A stretch of DNA of 64,000 bases from Asterias amurensis (GCF_032118995.1 NC_092657.1:16226181-16290180); one strand, 5' to 3'; positions 42,901 to 53,668 are shown, counted from the first letter of the stretch. Notes: generated by a model not told the origin, from the sequence alone. Program-made: numbers and translations.

Positions 42901-45900
42901 AAGCGGGTCTAACTTACCCCACCTTTTGCTTCCACTGTGTTGAGACGTCATTAATCTCGAAAGGTCACAGACGTCAAAAATAGCGCGCCAAATAATTCGC
43001 GTGGTAACAATAGCCCTTTTTTGTTTTCTCCTTCTGAAAGTGTTTACGTTTAGGTACGAAAATAAAAGTGAATAACATCTGTAATTTACAAATAAATATA
43101 TGAATTAAAAAAATTGACCACGTGAATGGAAAAGGAATAGAATAAATAATTGGCGTGAACAAGCTTCCTTCTCGTACACACGCCATGTGTGTATGGTATT
43201 TCGTATTTTTACATGTACTTGGCCGTTGGTGGACTTGTGTTGTCCAGAGTCAGATTTGAGTTCATCGATCAACATTGCTGTCTACCACCTGACAGTAAAT
43301 ATTTTAGTTCAAACTGTTGCTCAATTTCTTACGATGGGTAGAAGTGACCGATGGAGTGATGATGAAATTTTGAAACTAGTTGCATTTTGGGCCGACGATG
43401 CAGTCCAAAAACAGCTAGATGGGCATTGGCCTACAAGACACGGGAAAGTTTTCTCAAAATTGGTTGACTGCCTGCGTGGTGCTGGGTATGAACGGACCCC
43501 TGCCCATTGCAAAAAAAAACTGAAAACCTTGGGTAAAAAAGACTTTAGGTCGGTAGGATACTAGTTTTGTTTTTCAAGGCCTAAATATTTTCTATTGCAT
43601 AAGTGTTCTCTTGCAAACATTTCTTTTTAGAAGAAACATATATTTAAAAGTCGTTATGAAGCCATGAAAAAACCTTGGGTAAAAAAGACTTTAGGTCGGT
43701 AGGATACTAGTTTTGTTTTTCAAGGCCTAAATATTTTCTATTGCATAAGTGTTCTCTTGCAAACATTTCTTTTTAGAAGAAACATATATTTAAAAGTCGT
43801 TATGAAGCCATGAAAAAATGCTGGCCAATATAGGGTTAAAGCCTATTCAGTGTTCTTTCTTTGCACGATGGGAAAACAGCACTGTTGATGTTGGAAGGGA
43901 AGAATGCTTCTTTTGCTTTCTACTTCTATTGTCAGATTGTGCAAAATCGACCATGCGGTATTTTTTTTCTATAAAACCTTTAATTACCTTGGCCCTAACA
44001 TCATGGACATTAGTATGCAATCCTTCGAAAATGCCATTCAGAAAATTTCTAGGCCTTACCCCAGGGTTGATTCCCTTAACCCTGCCCCTGAGCAGGGTGA
44101 ATTATTTCCTGGGAAAACATCATTTCCCGGGAAATTCCCGGGAGTATTTTTGTAGTGTGAACAGATCAACCAAAAGTTCCCGGGAATTTCCCGGGAAATA
44201 ACTATAGTGTGAACAGGAAAAAATTGAGATGAACGCCAACACACAACCTCTGGGTAAAACACGGACACAAAAGTCCATTCAATTACAGTTCTCAAAAGAA
44301 AAAAAAAATGTCGCAGAGTAGAAAGCTCCCTTTCGCTTTTTCTAATAGCAACTTGCACCCACCAGTGGCCGCTCTTCATGGTAGACCAGATTGACCTTTG
44401 ACCAATACTTCAGCAAGTGCCATGAAACCCGTCAATCGCACGACAAATTCCATCCGATTGTTATACCGCATGTCTTTAAAGGAACACGTTGCCTTGGATC
44501 GGTCGAGTTGGTCTTTGAAAAACGTTTGTAACTTTTTTTTATAAAATGCATATGGGTAGAAAGATGTTGTAAAAGTAGAATACAATGATCCACACAAACA
44601 TGCCTCGAAATTGCGTGGTTTTCCTTTTACCTCGTCGACTAACACGTCGGCCATTTATGGGGGTCAAAATTTTGACCGTGTTCCTTTAAAACACTGTCAC
44701 AGCAATCGTCTTCTCCTGACAAGACGTCAGCGACGTCTTCCCCGAACTGCAAGACTTCTTCTCCGCCGTAATCACACAATATATTGGTATAACAACACGC
44801 AAATACACAATTTATGTGCAGCCATTTTGGGTCGCATGTGGCAAGGATTTTGCAGCCGGCCGCGTGGCATTATGGGAACGGACTTCCGTTCACAAACATT
44901 GTAACTTCCGCATGGGCTGACCTGTTTACCACATTTCCTGGGGTTTGATCGTAAGTGTGAAACGTCCGTGCATATTCCTGGGAAATAGTACTCCCGGGAG
45001 TTACCAAATTGGGATAGTGAGAACGGTTGCTGGGGTGGCGGTGGGGTTAAAAACTCCCGGGATTTTCCCGGGAGTTTATTTCCCGGGAAATGGCTCTGTA
45101 GTGTGAAAAGGGCTTAACAAGTGGAAAAAGATAGGAGACCTCCAGCTGGACGGCCGATTAAAGGAACACGTTGCCTTGGATCGGTCGAGTTGGTCTTTGA
45201 AAATCGTTCTGTAACCGTTTGTTGTAAAATGTATATGGTAAGAAAGATACTGTAAAAGTAGAATACAACGATCTACACAAATATGCCTCAAAATTGCGTG
45301 GTTTTCTTTTTACCCTGTCGACTAACACGGTCGGCCATTTATGGGAGTCAAAATTATGACTCCCATAAATGGCCGACCGTGATGGTTCGCGACGTAAAAG
45401 GAAAACCGTGCAGTTTCGAGTGATACTTGTGTGGATCATTATATTCTACTTTTAAAACATCTTTCTAACCATATGCATTTCATAACAAACGGTTTCAAAC
45501 GCTTTTAATAGACCAACTCGTCCGACCCAAGGCAACGTGTTCCTTTAACGAGCAGGATTAGATTTCTTTGTACAGAACGTGCGGTACCGCCGCTCTGCAC
45601 CGTTACCTTCGTGTAAAGTTGAATCATTGGAGACAGGCATTGTGAGTACACACGTTTTCATCTACCATTTGTGGTGTTTCACTGAAACATCATGGCATAT
45701 TTTTTTTCATTTTTGGGACTTTCCGGTCACTAGCGGTAGTTCAAAATCTGGGTATTAGCACACGAGGGTGGTTGGTCTTCAATTGTTTATTGTTTGATTT
45801 GGTGAGCTAAAGTGTACACGATTTTTATCAGGTCTCAAAAAGTTGTTTTTCTGTATTATATCTATACGACATACTACACCATAGTTGAGTGAAGAACCAA

Positions 45901-48900
45901 GTGCGCACGCGCAAACTCACATACGCCAGGTCGCCCATTGTCTGTATAAGGTATGTGGGTAACTACGAGGTGTTGTTAAACGACCGCGGTACCGCAGGTT
46001 CGACTTTTGAAGTCCATTCCTTCCTCCTATTCCTTCCTCCATGCTCTTACTAAGTTCCGATAATTAGTTTTCCCTTTAGTGCACTGCCTTGTATGGAAAT
46101 AAACCTAAAACCTTACACCTATAGGGCGTATCGAAACGCTCAAATGATTTCCCTGCAAGGGTTGGCGGAGGTACGTTTGGAGTTTATGACATAATCCTTT
46201 TAAGCACCGTGTAAACAGTTTACAAGGTGCTGTGGCGCAAAATTATACCGATCTGACCAGGAACACCGGGGCGAAACAATGTTTACCCATATTATACACC
46301 GATGTATGTTGGCATCATACACCCAGTACATATGTATTGAACTTCTGGAGAGAAACAAAAAGAAAGACATAGAAGGGTTTGCGGTAACATCGTGTAATGA
46401 CTATCTCTAAATGAGTTGGGGTGGTTCTGAAAAGAACCTTTGGATCGACGATCGACGTTTCGACCAGTATGCTCTGATCGTCTTCTTGAGAATGGTTACA
46501 TGGTGTTACCGCAAACCCTTCTATATCTTACTTCCACCATGCACAGTTTCAAATCCTACTCAAAATAAATGACGTTGTATAATCATTCTACATATTTCGC
46601 TTTACTGTAGATAACTTGACTCTGCGAGAGCTGCTCGTCAAACTCAAGAGACATCTGGAGGCCGAGGGTTAGTATACAATGTTTGCATGCACTGCTGAAC
46701 TTACCCTTGTTTGTGATACCGTTTGTAGTCCACACCTTTGGTCATAGACCTTTCTGCAAATGCCCATTGCCGAGCGCTAATTTTTGAACGATGGGCATGC
46801 TGGTATACTTAGCCATGTAAAGCTTGATCGCTAGCTAGACCAGAATGCACCTCATTCAACGTTTAGTTTTGTTTTTCTTTGATTTGTCTTGTTTTTGGTT
46901 TTTACTGTCCCTATAACACCCAGCAGGGTGGATACGTGCGCATGAAATCTTTATTTATTAATGCGAGCACGTGCGATAAGGTCTATGACATGATCTCCAC
47001 GCACTGGGTGCGTTCGATTAGCTTCCCTAGGTCGACCCCGGTGTGCCCCCGGTGCGTTCGACGTCGTTTCAGGGGCTCACCCGGGTCAGCCCTCAGTGCC
47101 CAGCTTGCGGAGTGGGTCACTCGGGGGGAGGGGGCTGACCCGAGGTGCATGACGTAAGCACGAGAGGGCGAGTGTGATCGTTCGATTAGCTCTTGTCAGC
47201 AGGGGCCCACCCGAGTGAGCACCGCTGGGTCGACACAGGGAAGCTAATCAAACGCACCCGCTGTGAATGAAGAATAACGAACCTACACCTTACGAGTCTT
47301 ATGGTGAGAGCGCGCCCTCTTGTAGTTATTGGATAATGGATAGATACTTACAACAGAAGAGTCTTGAACCGAGGTCAGGGTTTAAGCAACCGATAAATCT
47401 ACTTCGCGGTAGTAGAATAAAGAAAGACAACTGTCTAAGAACAAACTCTACCTGGCAAGCCAAATATATTGATACTTCACCATAAAATGTTGAAATTCAT
47501 ACATATATAGGGTTTAAGTGGTAAGAATAACACACTTTGCGTTTTGCTTCATTTGTAGAATATGCGGCGCGAGAGGAGCTTGAAGGTCGAAACTTTGGGG
47601 AATACAGTAAGTATATACCTCTTGCATTTTCCTGTTTATTTTTGCGTTTATTTATTTATTGATTTATTTATTTTTTCTATCCAAACCTGTTCAAGCCTAG
47701 CCTTGATGCAAGGCTGTTGGCGTAGCATGCCCCTGGCCCGGTGCGGCACGGTTCGGTAACAACTGCACGCAGTGCATACACGAACACCTGATACATTGTG
47801 TATGTACATGTACATGTACAGTACATTATACAGCGAGAACAGTATAGCGTAGTCGTGAGTACGGTCGTGTCTTCTTTCAACCTCGTACGCGTGGCTCAAG
47901 CTACTAAGAAAGTACTCAGCACAAACATGTACAATGCAATGTTCCCGTACAGGGCCAGTTTCATAGAGCTGCTTAAGCAACAAATTTGCTTAAGCACGAA
48001 AATAGCTGGCTTATTTTACACATGTTAATGGCAAAAATGTCATGCCATATACATTGCATGGACTGGTATTAAGCTGTTGTTTACTTAGCATAACAATTGA
48101 GTGTAGTCTTGGCCGGTAATCTGATTTTACCAAGCAAGGATCTTTTTGCTTAAGAAATTTTTTTTTGCTTAAGTAGCTCTATTAAATTGGGCCCTGCAGA
48201 TGGTACATGTACATACGCTGTACTTGTCTGTGGTGCGCTGGCGGAATTCAGTAGGGACTCAGACTGTGCCGGTCGCGACTGGCTTGAGCGCCTTGATCAA
48301 AGCTAGTTCAAGTCCAACACCTTCAAACATTCAATGCAGTCGTGTAAGAGGACCAACTTTACCTGAAAGATCTACTCACTCCATTCTACTAGAAACCTCC
48401 TCTCTGCTTACAAAGACTACTTTGTTATATACCTAATATTGCCACGCAAACATATTTTAATATGACTTCGAGACCTCAGAATTAGATATTGTGGTCCAGA
48501 AACCAAGGATCTGAAAGCACACAACTTCGACTAACAATTAAGTTCAAACTTTTCAAAGTAAAGTTTTTTTTTCTGCATATCGTGTGAGATACACCAACTC
48601 AGATGACTCGTATTTACCATTAGGAGACTTTTGAGACGCTTGGTGGCAGCAGACTTACCAGGTAAAATCCATTGATCTCGGTATTGTGCCCAGGCTCAGA
48701 ACCACAAACAATGGAAGTATACCTGGTAAGTCTGTTGGCACATAGAGTTCCAAAGTCTCCCGTTACCGAATGTGTCCAGCGCTTTCAGACCAGGGGTCAA
48801 TTTCACAGAGCTGCTTAAGCAACAAAAATCGCTTAAGCACGAAAATACGTCGCTTATTTTTCACATGTTACTGGCAAAAATTTCATGCCACATACATTGC

Positions 48901-51900
48901 TTGTGACTGGTATTTAGCGGTTGTTTACTGAGCATAACAATTGAGTGGAGTCTTGGCCGGCAATCTGATTTTACTAAGCAAGGATTTGTTTGCTTATGCA
49001 AAATTTTATGCTTTAGCAGCTCTATGAAATTGGACCCTCGTAATTTTTCAACTCAGTGATCTTGCAGTATTGGATTCTCCAGTGATGCAAAGACTCCGAA
49101 CAGGATATGAGTGTTACTCATAAAATGTAATTTCGATTCCTCTGAAGGGATTGTTCAACACACCGTTTGATATTGTTCAAATTTGAATATCTCATGCAAT
49201 CACCACCACCATGCACTTTGAATGTCTGGCGATTGGCATTGTTGGTTACCGAGACCGTGTAACGTTTAAGTCCAATCTAAAGCTCTACCATCAGGATGAG
49301 GTGGATCCGTTTGGTTCAAATTATAAGTGACCATTGGTGCCGATTTGAGCATGGGGAGTTTTCCAGTTTGACTCACCAATATTTTTTAACTAAGTACAAG
49401 GGCACGAAGCTGGGATGTTTAAAATAGTCACACGTGAAGGACTGGTCTGCCAGCCATTTTGCAAAGCGCTCTCTCTAGTCTGCTGCATCCCAAATCATTC
49501 CATTTCCGGCTTCCCCACCACGTAGTATAGAAGGCAGCACAATCTTCATCACCTTCAACATTATTCGGTTCTCTAGTGTTCCAGTTTCTGTAAGCAACCT
49601 CCACGTTACCCTCTCTGCACTTCCATCTCCCCTCCACCTCTCGATCATTACAGTCGATCCATACTACCCCATCAGATAATTGCGCTGTAAACTCGTTTTC
49701 TTGATCAGAGCTTGGTGCAGCAAGAACACCACCCAGGTTTCTACACTCTTCTCTAGCATCTGACCAGGTAAATCTCGTCTCAGTGATCTTGTAGCATGAG
49801 ACTCTCCAGTAATGCCAAGACTCAGAACAGGATGTGCCGTCGTCACTCATAAAAGTAAAACATTGCTGATCATGAGATTCAACCACTCTAAAGCAGCAGC
49901 TATCTAGCAAAGCAGTGCACGTTAATACGAGGAGCACAACATTCACGTTGGCGCTACTGAACATGTTGTGTAAACAAAATCTTGGGACCAGAGTACGAGT
50001 TCTAGCAATAGATGGCTGTTCTCAAACCTTGGCAGTTAGTATGAATTTGATTCATTGAAGTTGACACACCAGAAGTGTTTCCCGGGTTGATGTTTCCGAT
50101 AGTTCTATGCGGCTACATATTTGTCTTTGATGTTCGTATAGTTGCAGTTTTGACTTCTAGAAATCTCGTGAAAGTTTAGAAATTGAGAAACAAGTTTTAG
50201 TTGATCTTACGCAGGCTGTGTGTACTGTTGCCCTTTGCCGATCTGTTTTCCTGATTAAGAAGCGACGAAGGAGAATACCAAACTGGGATCAACAAGTTCT
50301 GAAACAAGCTGTACAATAAATGAGGAATAGCTGGGATGTGCACTTACTAATGGACTTCAGTAACGATGAACGTCCAACGGCAGCTTACACGACAGTATAA
50401 CCTAAAGATACAGGTCTCCATACGATGATGTTCTTCGCAGAGAGACAAAGTCGACCCACCAAACGGTTGCATCGTAAGACGAGTTGTGGTATCTCCTGTT
50501 CTGTTCCGCAACCAAATTCGATCCTGACCTCGTCTGTTAAAATGCGCACACTTTGATTGGCTAGACTAATAATGAATCATGAATAAACATGAACACACTT
50601 TATAACTTAACCATTCAGAGAAGCGTTGGCAGCTACGGTTCCGAAAGTTGAACATGGTACGACCTACTTTACGTGCATGCACATTCTCCGTAATAATAAC
50701 ATTGATCTGCCCGCGATGTGATAATCAATGCAATTTCCACCTGCTTTGAAGCACACCCGAAGTAGTTAAGACATAATGTTGGCCTCCATTTTGCACCTCA
50801 CCATGACGTCGTAACACACGCGCCACCCACATAAGACAAGGGGGCTCGATACTAATTTAGATTCCCAATACATGACGGAAATCATGTGACGCACTATGTA
50901 ACTCCTTAACGAATCCATTGATCTGTTCGTGGTGTGATTTTCAAAACGCTTGAAAGCACGCCCGGAGATATTACTAAGCTTGGCCTCCATTTCCACCACA
51001 GCGTACACCCACACAACACAAAGGAACCTTTCGATCGATTCAAAAAAGTCGATACGATGAATCTTGGCTCTTTGTGAAATCAGCCCCAGTTCGATATTAA
51101 TTTAACAGCCAAAGGTAACGTCAAGCTGCAGACCTGCGAGCTCGTTTTGGTGACGGACTAGGGCCTTTGTCTTTTTCCGCAAGAATAAGACAGACCCCTG
51201 CCACTAGATCCAGTGATTCCATTGGTTACACTGGTTGCGTTCAGCTTCCCTGGGTTGACCCCGCAGTGCTCACTCGGGTGAGTCCCTGGCAAGAGCAAAT
51301 CAAACGATCACACTCGCCCTCTCGTGGTGACGTTAAGCACCTCAGGTCACCCAAAAGTGACCCACTCCACAGGCAGGGCACTGGGGGCTGACCCGAGTGA
51401 GCCTTTGGAATGACGTCAAGGCTATTTAACGCACCGGGGCAGACCAGGGTCGACCCAGGGAAGCTAAACGAACGCACCAATGATATCATGCAAACGCGCA
51501 GTGACATAGAGGCCCAAACAGTCAACTCTGCACGTCCGCAAAATAATTTGACTACGTGCTTCTATATGATATGAGGTTAGGTCAAAGGTGATTGTACACG
51601 CCGGTCTCGAGGCAGGTCTTTTGACGTTATTCACAACCCTCGAAGTTTGACGTCAAATGTTCAGGCTAGTTTGGTGATATCATGAATGCTATGTCATTTT
51701 CACGTTCGCCTCTCGTTTTAAAGGGAAACTATTGGTGGCGCCCTGTAGTGAATCCCAGATATTGTATTACAAGCGCTTCTTTTACACATCAAATTAATGT
51801 TGTTTTCAATTTGCTGCACCTTGTTTATGAAACAATCTCCCTCTACACATCAAACTAGCCACCACTATCTCAAGTTCTAATAGTCTTCTCCAACCATTTT

Positions 51901-52391
51901 TGTTCAACGGAGGTGTTAGATGCTAATATATGGAAGTGCCATGGCTGAGCTATTAAGAACACCGAATTCAAACTATGGTGTCTCTGATCAGCAGAGTGTA
52001 GGTTCGAGTCCCAGTCGTGACACTTGTGTCCTTAAGATGGAATGTAAAGCCGTTGGTCCCATGTGATTATGCGTAACGCATTAAAAGGATCCAGTGCACT
52101 TTCGAAAAGAGGTTTCGCCCCGGTGTTCCTTTCTGTGGATGCTAAATGCGCCGTAGCACTTTGTAAATAAGGTGCTAAAAGTGGGTGTCAGAAATTCAGA
52201 ACTTTTATTAACCTTTCTTTCGGTTAACAAGACTTCAATATTATAACATTGTTATAATGCAGTTGTCATTAAAAATTGTATCATTTCTTTTAGAACGATT
52301 TTCATGCTTGACTGGGCGTGTCGACTGCCCGTCGGACCGACCATATTGCCATGATGGTCCGGACGGAGTTGGGAGATGTTTTTCAGCTTAA
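39957..52391 (+). CDS. Secreted cysteine-rich peptide precursor, 90 residues, four coding exons
   Basis: Coding exons 39957-40026, 46611-46667, 47559-47606 and 52294-52391 (stop TAA). All three introns are phase 1 and every junction has AG and GT. Exon 1: signal peptide MKGLMFLTVLLVIGCVAA, cleavage expected after A18. Exons 2 and 3: a charged helical propeptide, residues about 19-58, with LRELLVKLKRHLEAE then ARE(E)LE. Exon 4 opens with the dibasic pair K59-R60, followed by a 30-residue C-terminal peptide with C63, C70, C77 and C87 (spacing C-x6-C-x6-C-x9-C), ending CFSA. Layout is that of a neuropeptide, hormone or antimicrobial-type precursor, but I do not recognise the family. Introns are 6.6, 0.9 and 4.7 kb, packed with transposons; the last also holds a lectin gene on the other strand. 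Confidence 0.78.
40297..40531. mobile_element. 235-bp palindromic element
   Basis: Arms TTGAGATATGGCGGACACAA and TTGTGTCCGCCATATCTCAA; inner GGTTTGGGTAAATTTGTGTA / TACACAAACTTACCCAAACC and TATCACGTCCGCCAT / ATGGCGAACGTGATA. In the second intron of the peptide gene. Confidence 0.85.
40621..41345. mobile_element. Two tRNA-derived SINE copies (40621-40736 minus, 41124-41345 plus)
   Basis: The plus copy has AAGAGCACCGGATTCAAACT, AAACAAGTGTCACGACTA, GGGACATAAAGCCGTTGGTC, GTGTAACGCATGTA, CCAGTGCACTT and TTTCGCCCCGATGTTCC. The minus copy carries the middle of the same element. The full head is seen in the copy at 51931-52186. A MITE remnant (40843-41060) separates them. Confidence 0.7.
43334..43564 (+). 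pseudogene. Transposon-encoded Myb/SANT-like DNA-binding protein fragment
   Basis: From ATG 43334: RSDRWSDDEILKLVAFWAD, then HGKVFSKLVDCLRGAGYERT and PAHCKKKLKTL. The spaced aromatic residues and the C-KKKLK third helix match the Myb/SANT-like proteins that accompany Harbinger transposases and help them bind DNA and enter the nucleus. The next segment (after an AG at 43630) gives FKSRYEAMKKCWP, probably the following exon, but a 146-bp tandem duplication over the intron (43525-43816) and stops show the gene is broken. Confidence 0.6.
44476..44689. mobile_element. TTAA palindromic element, internally deleted, nested in the Harbinger-like insertion
   Basis: TTAAAGGAACACGTTGCC at the left and GTGTTCCTTTAA at the right. 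The left arm and the centre TCAAAATTTTGA are intact; most of the right arm is missing. Confidence 0.75.
45158..45548. mobile_element. TTAA palindromic element with demonstrable empty site
   Basis: Between GGCCGA and CGAGCAGG the element runs TTAA-AGGAACACGTTGCC ... GGCAACGTGTTCCT-TTAA. Segment A reads GGCCGATTAATGAGCAGG at 19524, so the duplicated target is TTAA, as for piggyBac-type elements. Arms of about 190 bp are nearly complementary. Confidence 0.85.
46203..46277 (-). mobile_element. 3' fragment of the tRNA-derived SINE
   Basis: Minus strand reads GTTTCGCCCCGGTGTTCCTG and CAGCACCTTGTAAAC, as in the copy at 51931-52186. Confidence 0.55.
46370..46526 (-). mobile_element. Short retroelement copy (AAGACGATCA family), inverted
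   Basis: Minus strand carries AGAAGACGATCAGAGCATAC, GAAACGTCG, GGTTCTTTTCAGAACC and ACCGCAAACCC in the same order as 19639-19780. It ends about 85 bp upstream of the second coding exon of the peptide gene. Confidence 0.65.
47006..47259. mobile_element. Palindromic element, GTGCGTTCG family
   Basis: Arms GGGTGCGTTCGATTAGCTTC and GGAAGCTAATCAAACGCACCC; inner GACCCGAGGTGCATGACGTA. In the third intron region of the peptide gene. Confidence 0.8.
47952..49037. mobile_element. Two palindromic elements, CCCAATTTCATAGAGCTGC family (47952-48194, 48793-49037)
   Basis: Both begin GG(C/T)CA(G/A)TTTCATAGAGCTGCTTAAGCAAC-like and end with the inverted CTCTAT(T/G)AAATTGG(G/A)CCCT. The inner ACTGGTATT(A/T)A...TTGTTTACT and TAACAATTGAGTG blocks are near-identical, so they are close relatives. 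A GGGAGACTTT-family element (48625-48770) and a MITE remnant (about 48465-48615) lie between. Confidence 0.7.
49051..49147 (-). pseudogene. Relic fragment of the C-type lectin gene
   Basis: Plus-strand CTCAGTGATCTTG, then CTCCAGT(A/G)ATGC, AAGACTC, GAACAGGAT and CACTCATAAAA align collinearly with 49785-49870 of the intact lectin gene (about 80 per cent by eye) but with indels and no open frame. It indicates a former second lectin copy some 400 bp downstream of the intact one. Confidence 0.65.
49428..49964 (-). CDS. Intronless secreted C-type lectin, nested in an intron of the peptide gene
   Basis: 178 residues from ATG at 49964, with an A three bases before it. The N-terminus NVNVVLLVLTCTALLDSCC is a signal peptide. 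The C-type lectin domain runs from C46 (SCSESW) through VSCYK, WSDAREECRNLGGVLAAPSS, VWIDCND, the EPN sugar-binding motif (TREPNNVEGDEDC), WND (RKWNDLGC) and LCK. EPN plus WND predicts calcium-dependent mannose-type binding, by family knowledge. It lies opposite to and inside the last intron (47607-52293) of the secreted peptide gene. The lack of introns suggests retroposition. No close polyadenylation hexamer was found. Confidence 0.93.
   Translation of the reverse strand: MFSSANVNVVLLVLTCTALLDSCCFRVVESHDQQCFTFMSDDGTSCSESWHYWRVSCYKITETRFTWSDAREECRNLGGVLAAPSSDQENEFTAQLSDGVVWIDCNDREVEGRWKCREGNVEVAYRNWNTREPNNVEGDEDCAAFYTTWWGSRKWNDLGCSRLERALCKMAGRPVLHV
50690..51020 (+). repeat. Diverged direct duplication
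   Basis: ATTGATCTG..., TTGAAGCACACCCGAAG and GGCCTCCATTT occur at 50701-50790, and again at 50927-50995 in the same order. Noncoding. Confidence 0.45.
51233..51479. mobile_element. Palindromic element, GTGCGTTCG family
   Basis: Arms TTGCGTTCAGCTTCCCTGGG and GACCCAGGGAAGCTAAACGA; inner CACTCGCCCTCTCGTGGTGA as in 28601-28852. Confidence 0.75.
51931..52186 (+). mobile_element. tRNA-derived SINE, best-preserved copy
   Basis: The head has an A-box-like TGGCTGAGCTATTAAGA and the B box GGTTCGAGTCC (52001-52011), with a long variable arm between them, as in class II (Leu/Ser) tRNAs. The body has GACACTTGTGTCCTTAAG, AAAGCCGTTGGTCCC and CCAGTGCACTTTCG. It ends about 105 bp upstream of the last coding exon of the peptide gene. 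Confidence 0.75.
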
Positions 52392-53013
52392 AGGTAATTT
52401 TGTTTTGTTTATGCAAGTCGCCAGGCACACATGGCCCGATGACACTCAATCCTCCTTACAACACTTGCTGATAAAACAGCAAGCACACAGCAATGCCCCG
52501 TTTTGTTGACCGCTTGAGGGCGCTGTCAAAATACTGCGTCACTTGCTTACTTACTTACTTGCTTAAGTCGAGTGATGTCCTCGAATCAAGATGATTCCCA
52601 AGCCTTTCTGTCCCCCATTGCTGACTTAAAATCTGCTGATTCAAGTCCCGTGTCCATTTTAAGATTGTCAATGTAAGTTATTGCCGGTCTTGCAGGTTTG
52701 CTCCTCCCATGCTTAGGGGTCCACACAGCAATATTGGACACTGGTTCGTCTTTGCTTCTGCCATCAAACGCATCCTTCACAATTTCCTTAAAACACTGTC
52801 TGATAACATAGCACACAATAATGCCCCGTATTCGTTGACCGCGTGAGGGCGCTGTCAAAATAGTGTCATCACTTCGGGGGGGGGGGGGGGGGGAATTTTT
52901 TGTTTAGGCTGTATGTAGTTGCATTAAACATCCGACGTCGCTTTTTGAGGGCTTGTGAGTTACGCCAAAGATTGGCGTCAAAAGCCTTCGTCAAAATCCC
53001 GACAGTCACTTTA

Positions 53014-53402
53014 CAAGCAGTGGACACAAATGGACATTACTCGAAATAATTATGAAAAAAAAAAATATATTGATTACGGGTAATGATGAGAGGTTGATAT
53101 TATACAACATTGTGAGGATCAGCTCCCTCGGTGACGTAGGTTTCGAGAAAGATGTAATTTTCCACGAATTTGATTTCGAGACCGCAGCTTTAGAACTTGA
53201 GGTATCGAAATCAATCAACTGAAAGCACACAACTTCGCGTGACCATGTCGCGTGACCAAGGGTGTTTTTATTTCATTTACATCTCGCAACTTTGACGACC
53301 GATTGAGCTCAAACGTTCACAGGTTTGTAATTTTGTGCACATGTTGAGATACACCAACTGTGAAGACTAGTCTTTGACAATTACCAATAGTTTCGAGTAT
53401 CT
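53014..53402. mobile_element. MITE, GACCAGTCTTCTCAC family (reverse orientation)
   Basis: AGTGGACAC...CATTACTCGAAATAATT, GATCAGCTCCCTCGGTGACG, hairpin GATTTCGAGACCGCAGC / GAGGTATCGAAATC, GACGACCGATTGAGCTCAAA, GACTAGTCTTTGACAATTAC. Upstream a (G)20 run at about 52874-52893. Confidence 0.65.
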
Positions 53403-53668
53403 TTATCGCATTCGTAACAAAAACAATTGTTTTATTGTTTTGACAACAGGTCCATGCGATAGAAGTGGAGCTGGGTAACCGGAACACCGAGTAATCATTG
53501 AAGCATTTACTCACTGTTTTAGTAAACACATTATTATTACTCTAGAGTAGTCAAATAATATATGAAATGTCCTAAATGTCGCAATTCACAAATTGAAAGC
53601 AAACCGTATAGTCACCAGTTGTGCACAATAGTTTACAAACAGATTTGTATAGATGTGTGAGGTTGAAC

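Larger units (their letters stand above)
42712..45114. mobile_element. Harbinger-like insertion with TAA target duplication
   Basis: Ends AGCCCTTTTTACACTACAG and inverted CTGTAGTGTGAAAAGGGCT (one mismatch over 19 bp), flanked by TAA at 42709-42711 and 45115-45117. Segment A has TGA at the single corresponding site and no insert. Subterminal TTCCCGGGAA palindromes are repeated many times at both ends. An inverted copy of the left subterminal region at 44114-44205 suggests a composite of two elements, or an internal rearrangement. It carries a SANT/Myb-like frame but no DDE transposase that I can see. Confidence 0.75.
42626..46040. repeat. Paralogous segment B, interrupted by two transposons
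   Basis: Host sequence 42626-42711, 45118-45157 and 45549-46040 aligns to segment A at 19403-20170. The two gaps correspond exactly to a Harbinger-like insertion and a TTAA palindromic element. Confidence 0.75.
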
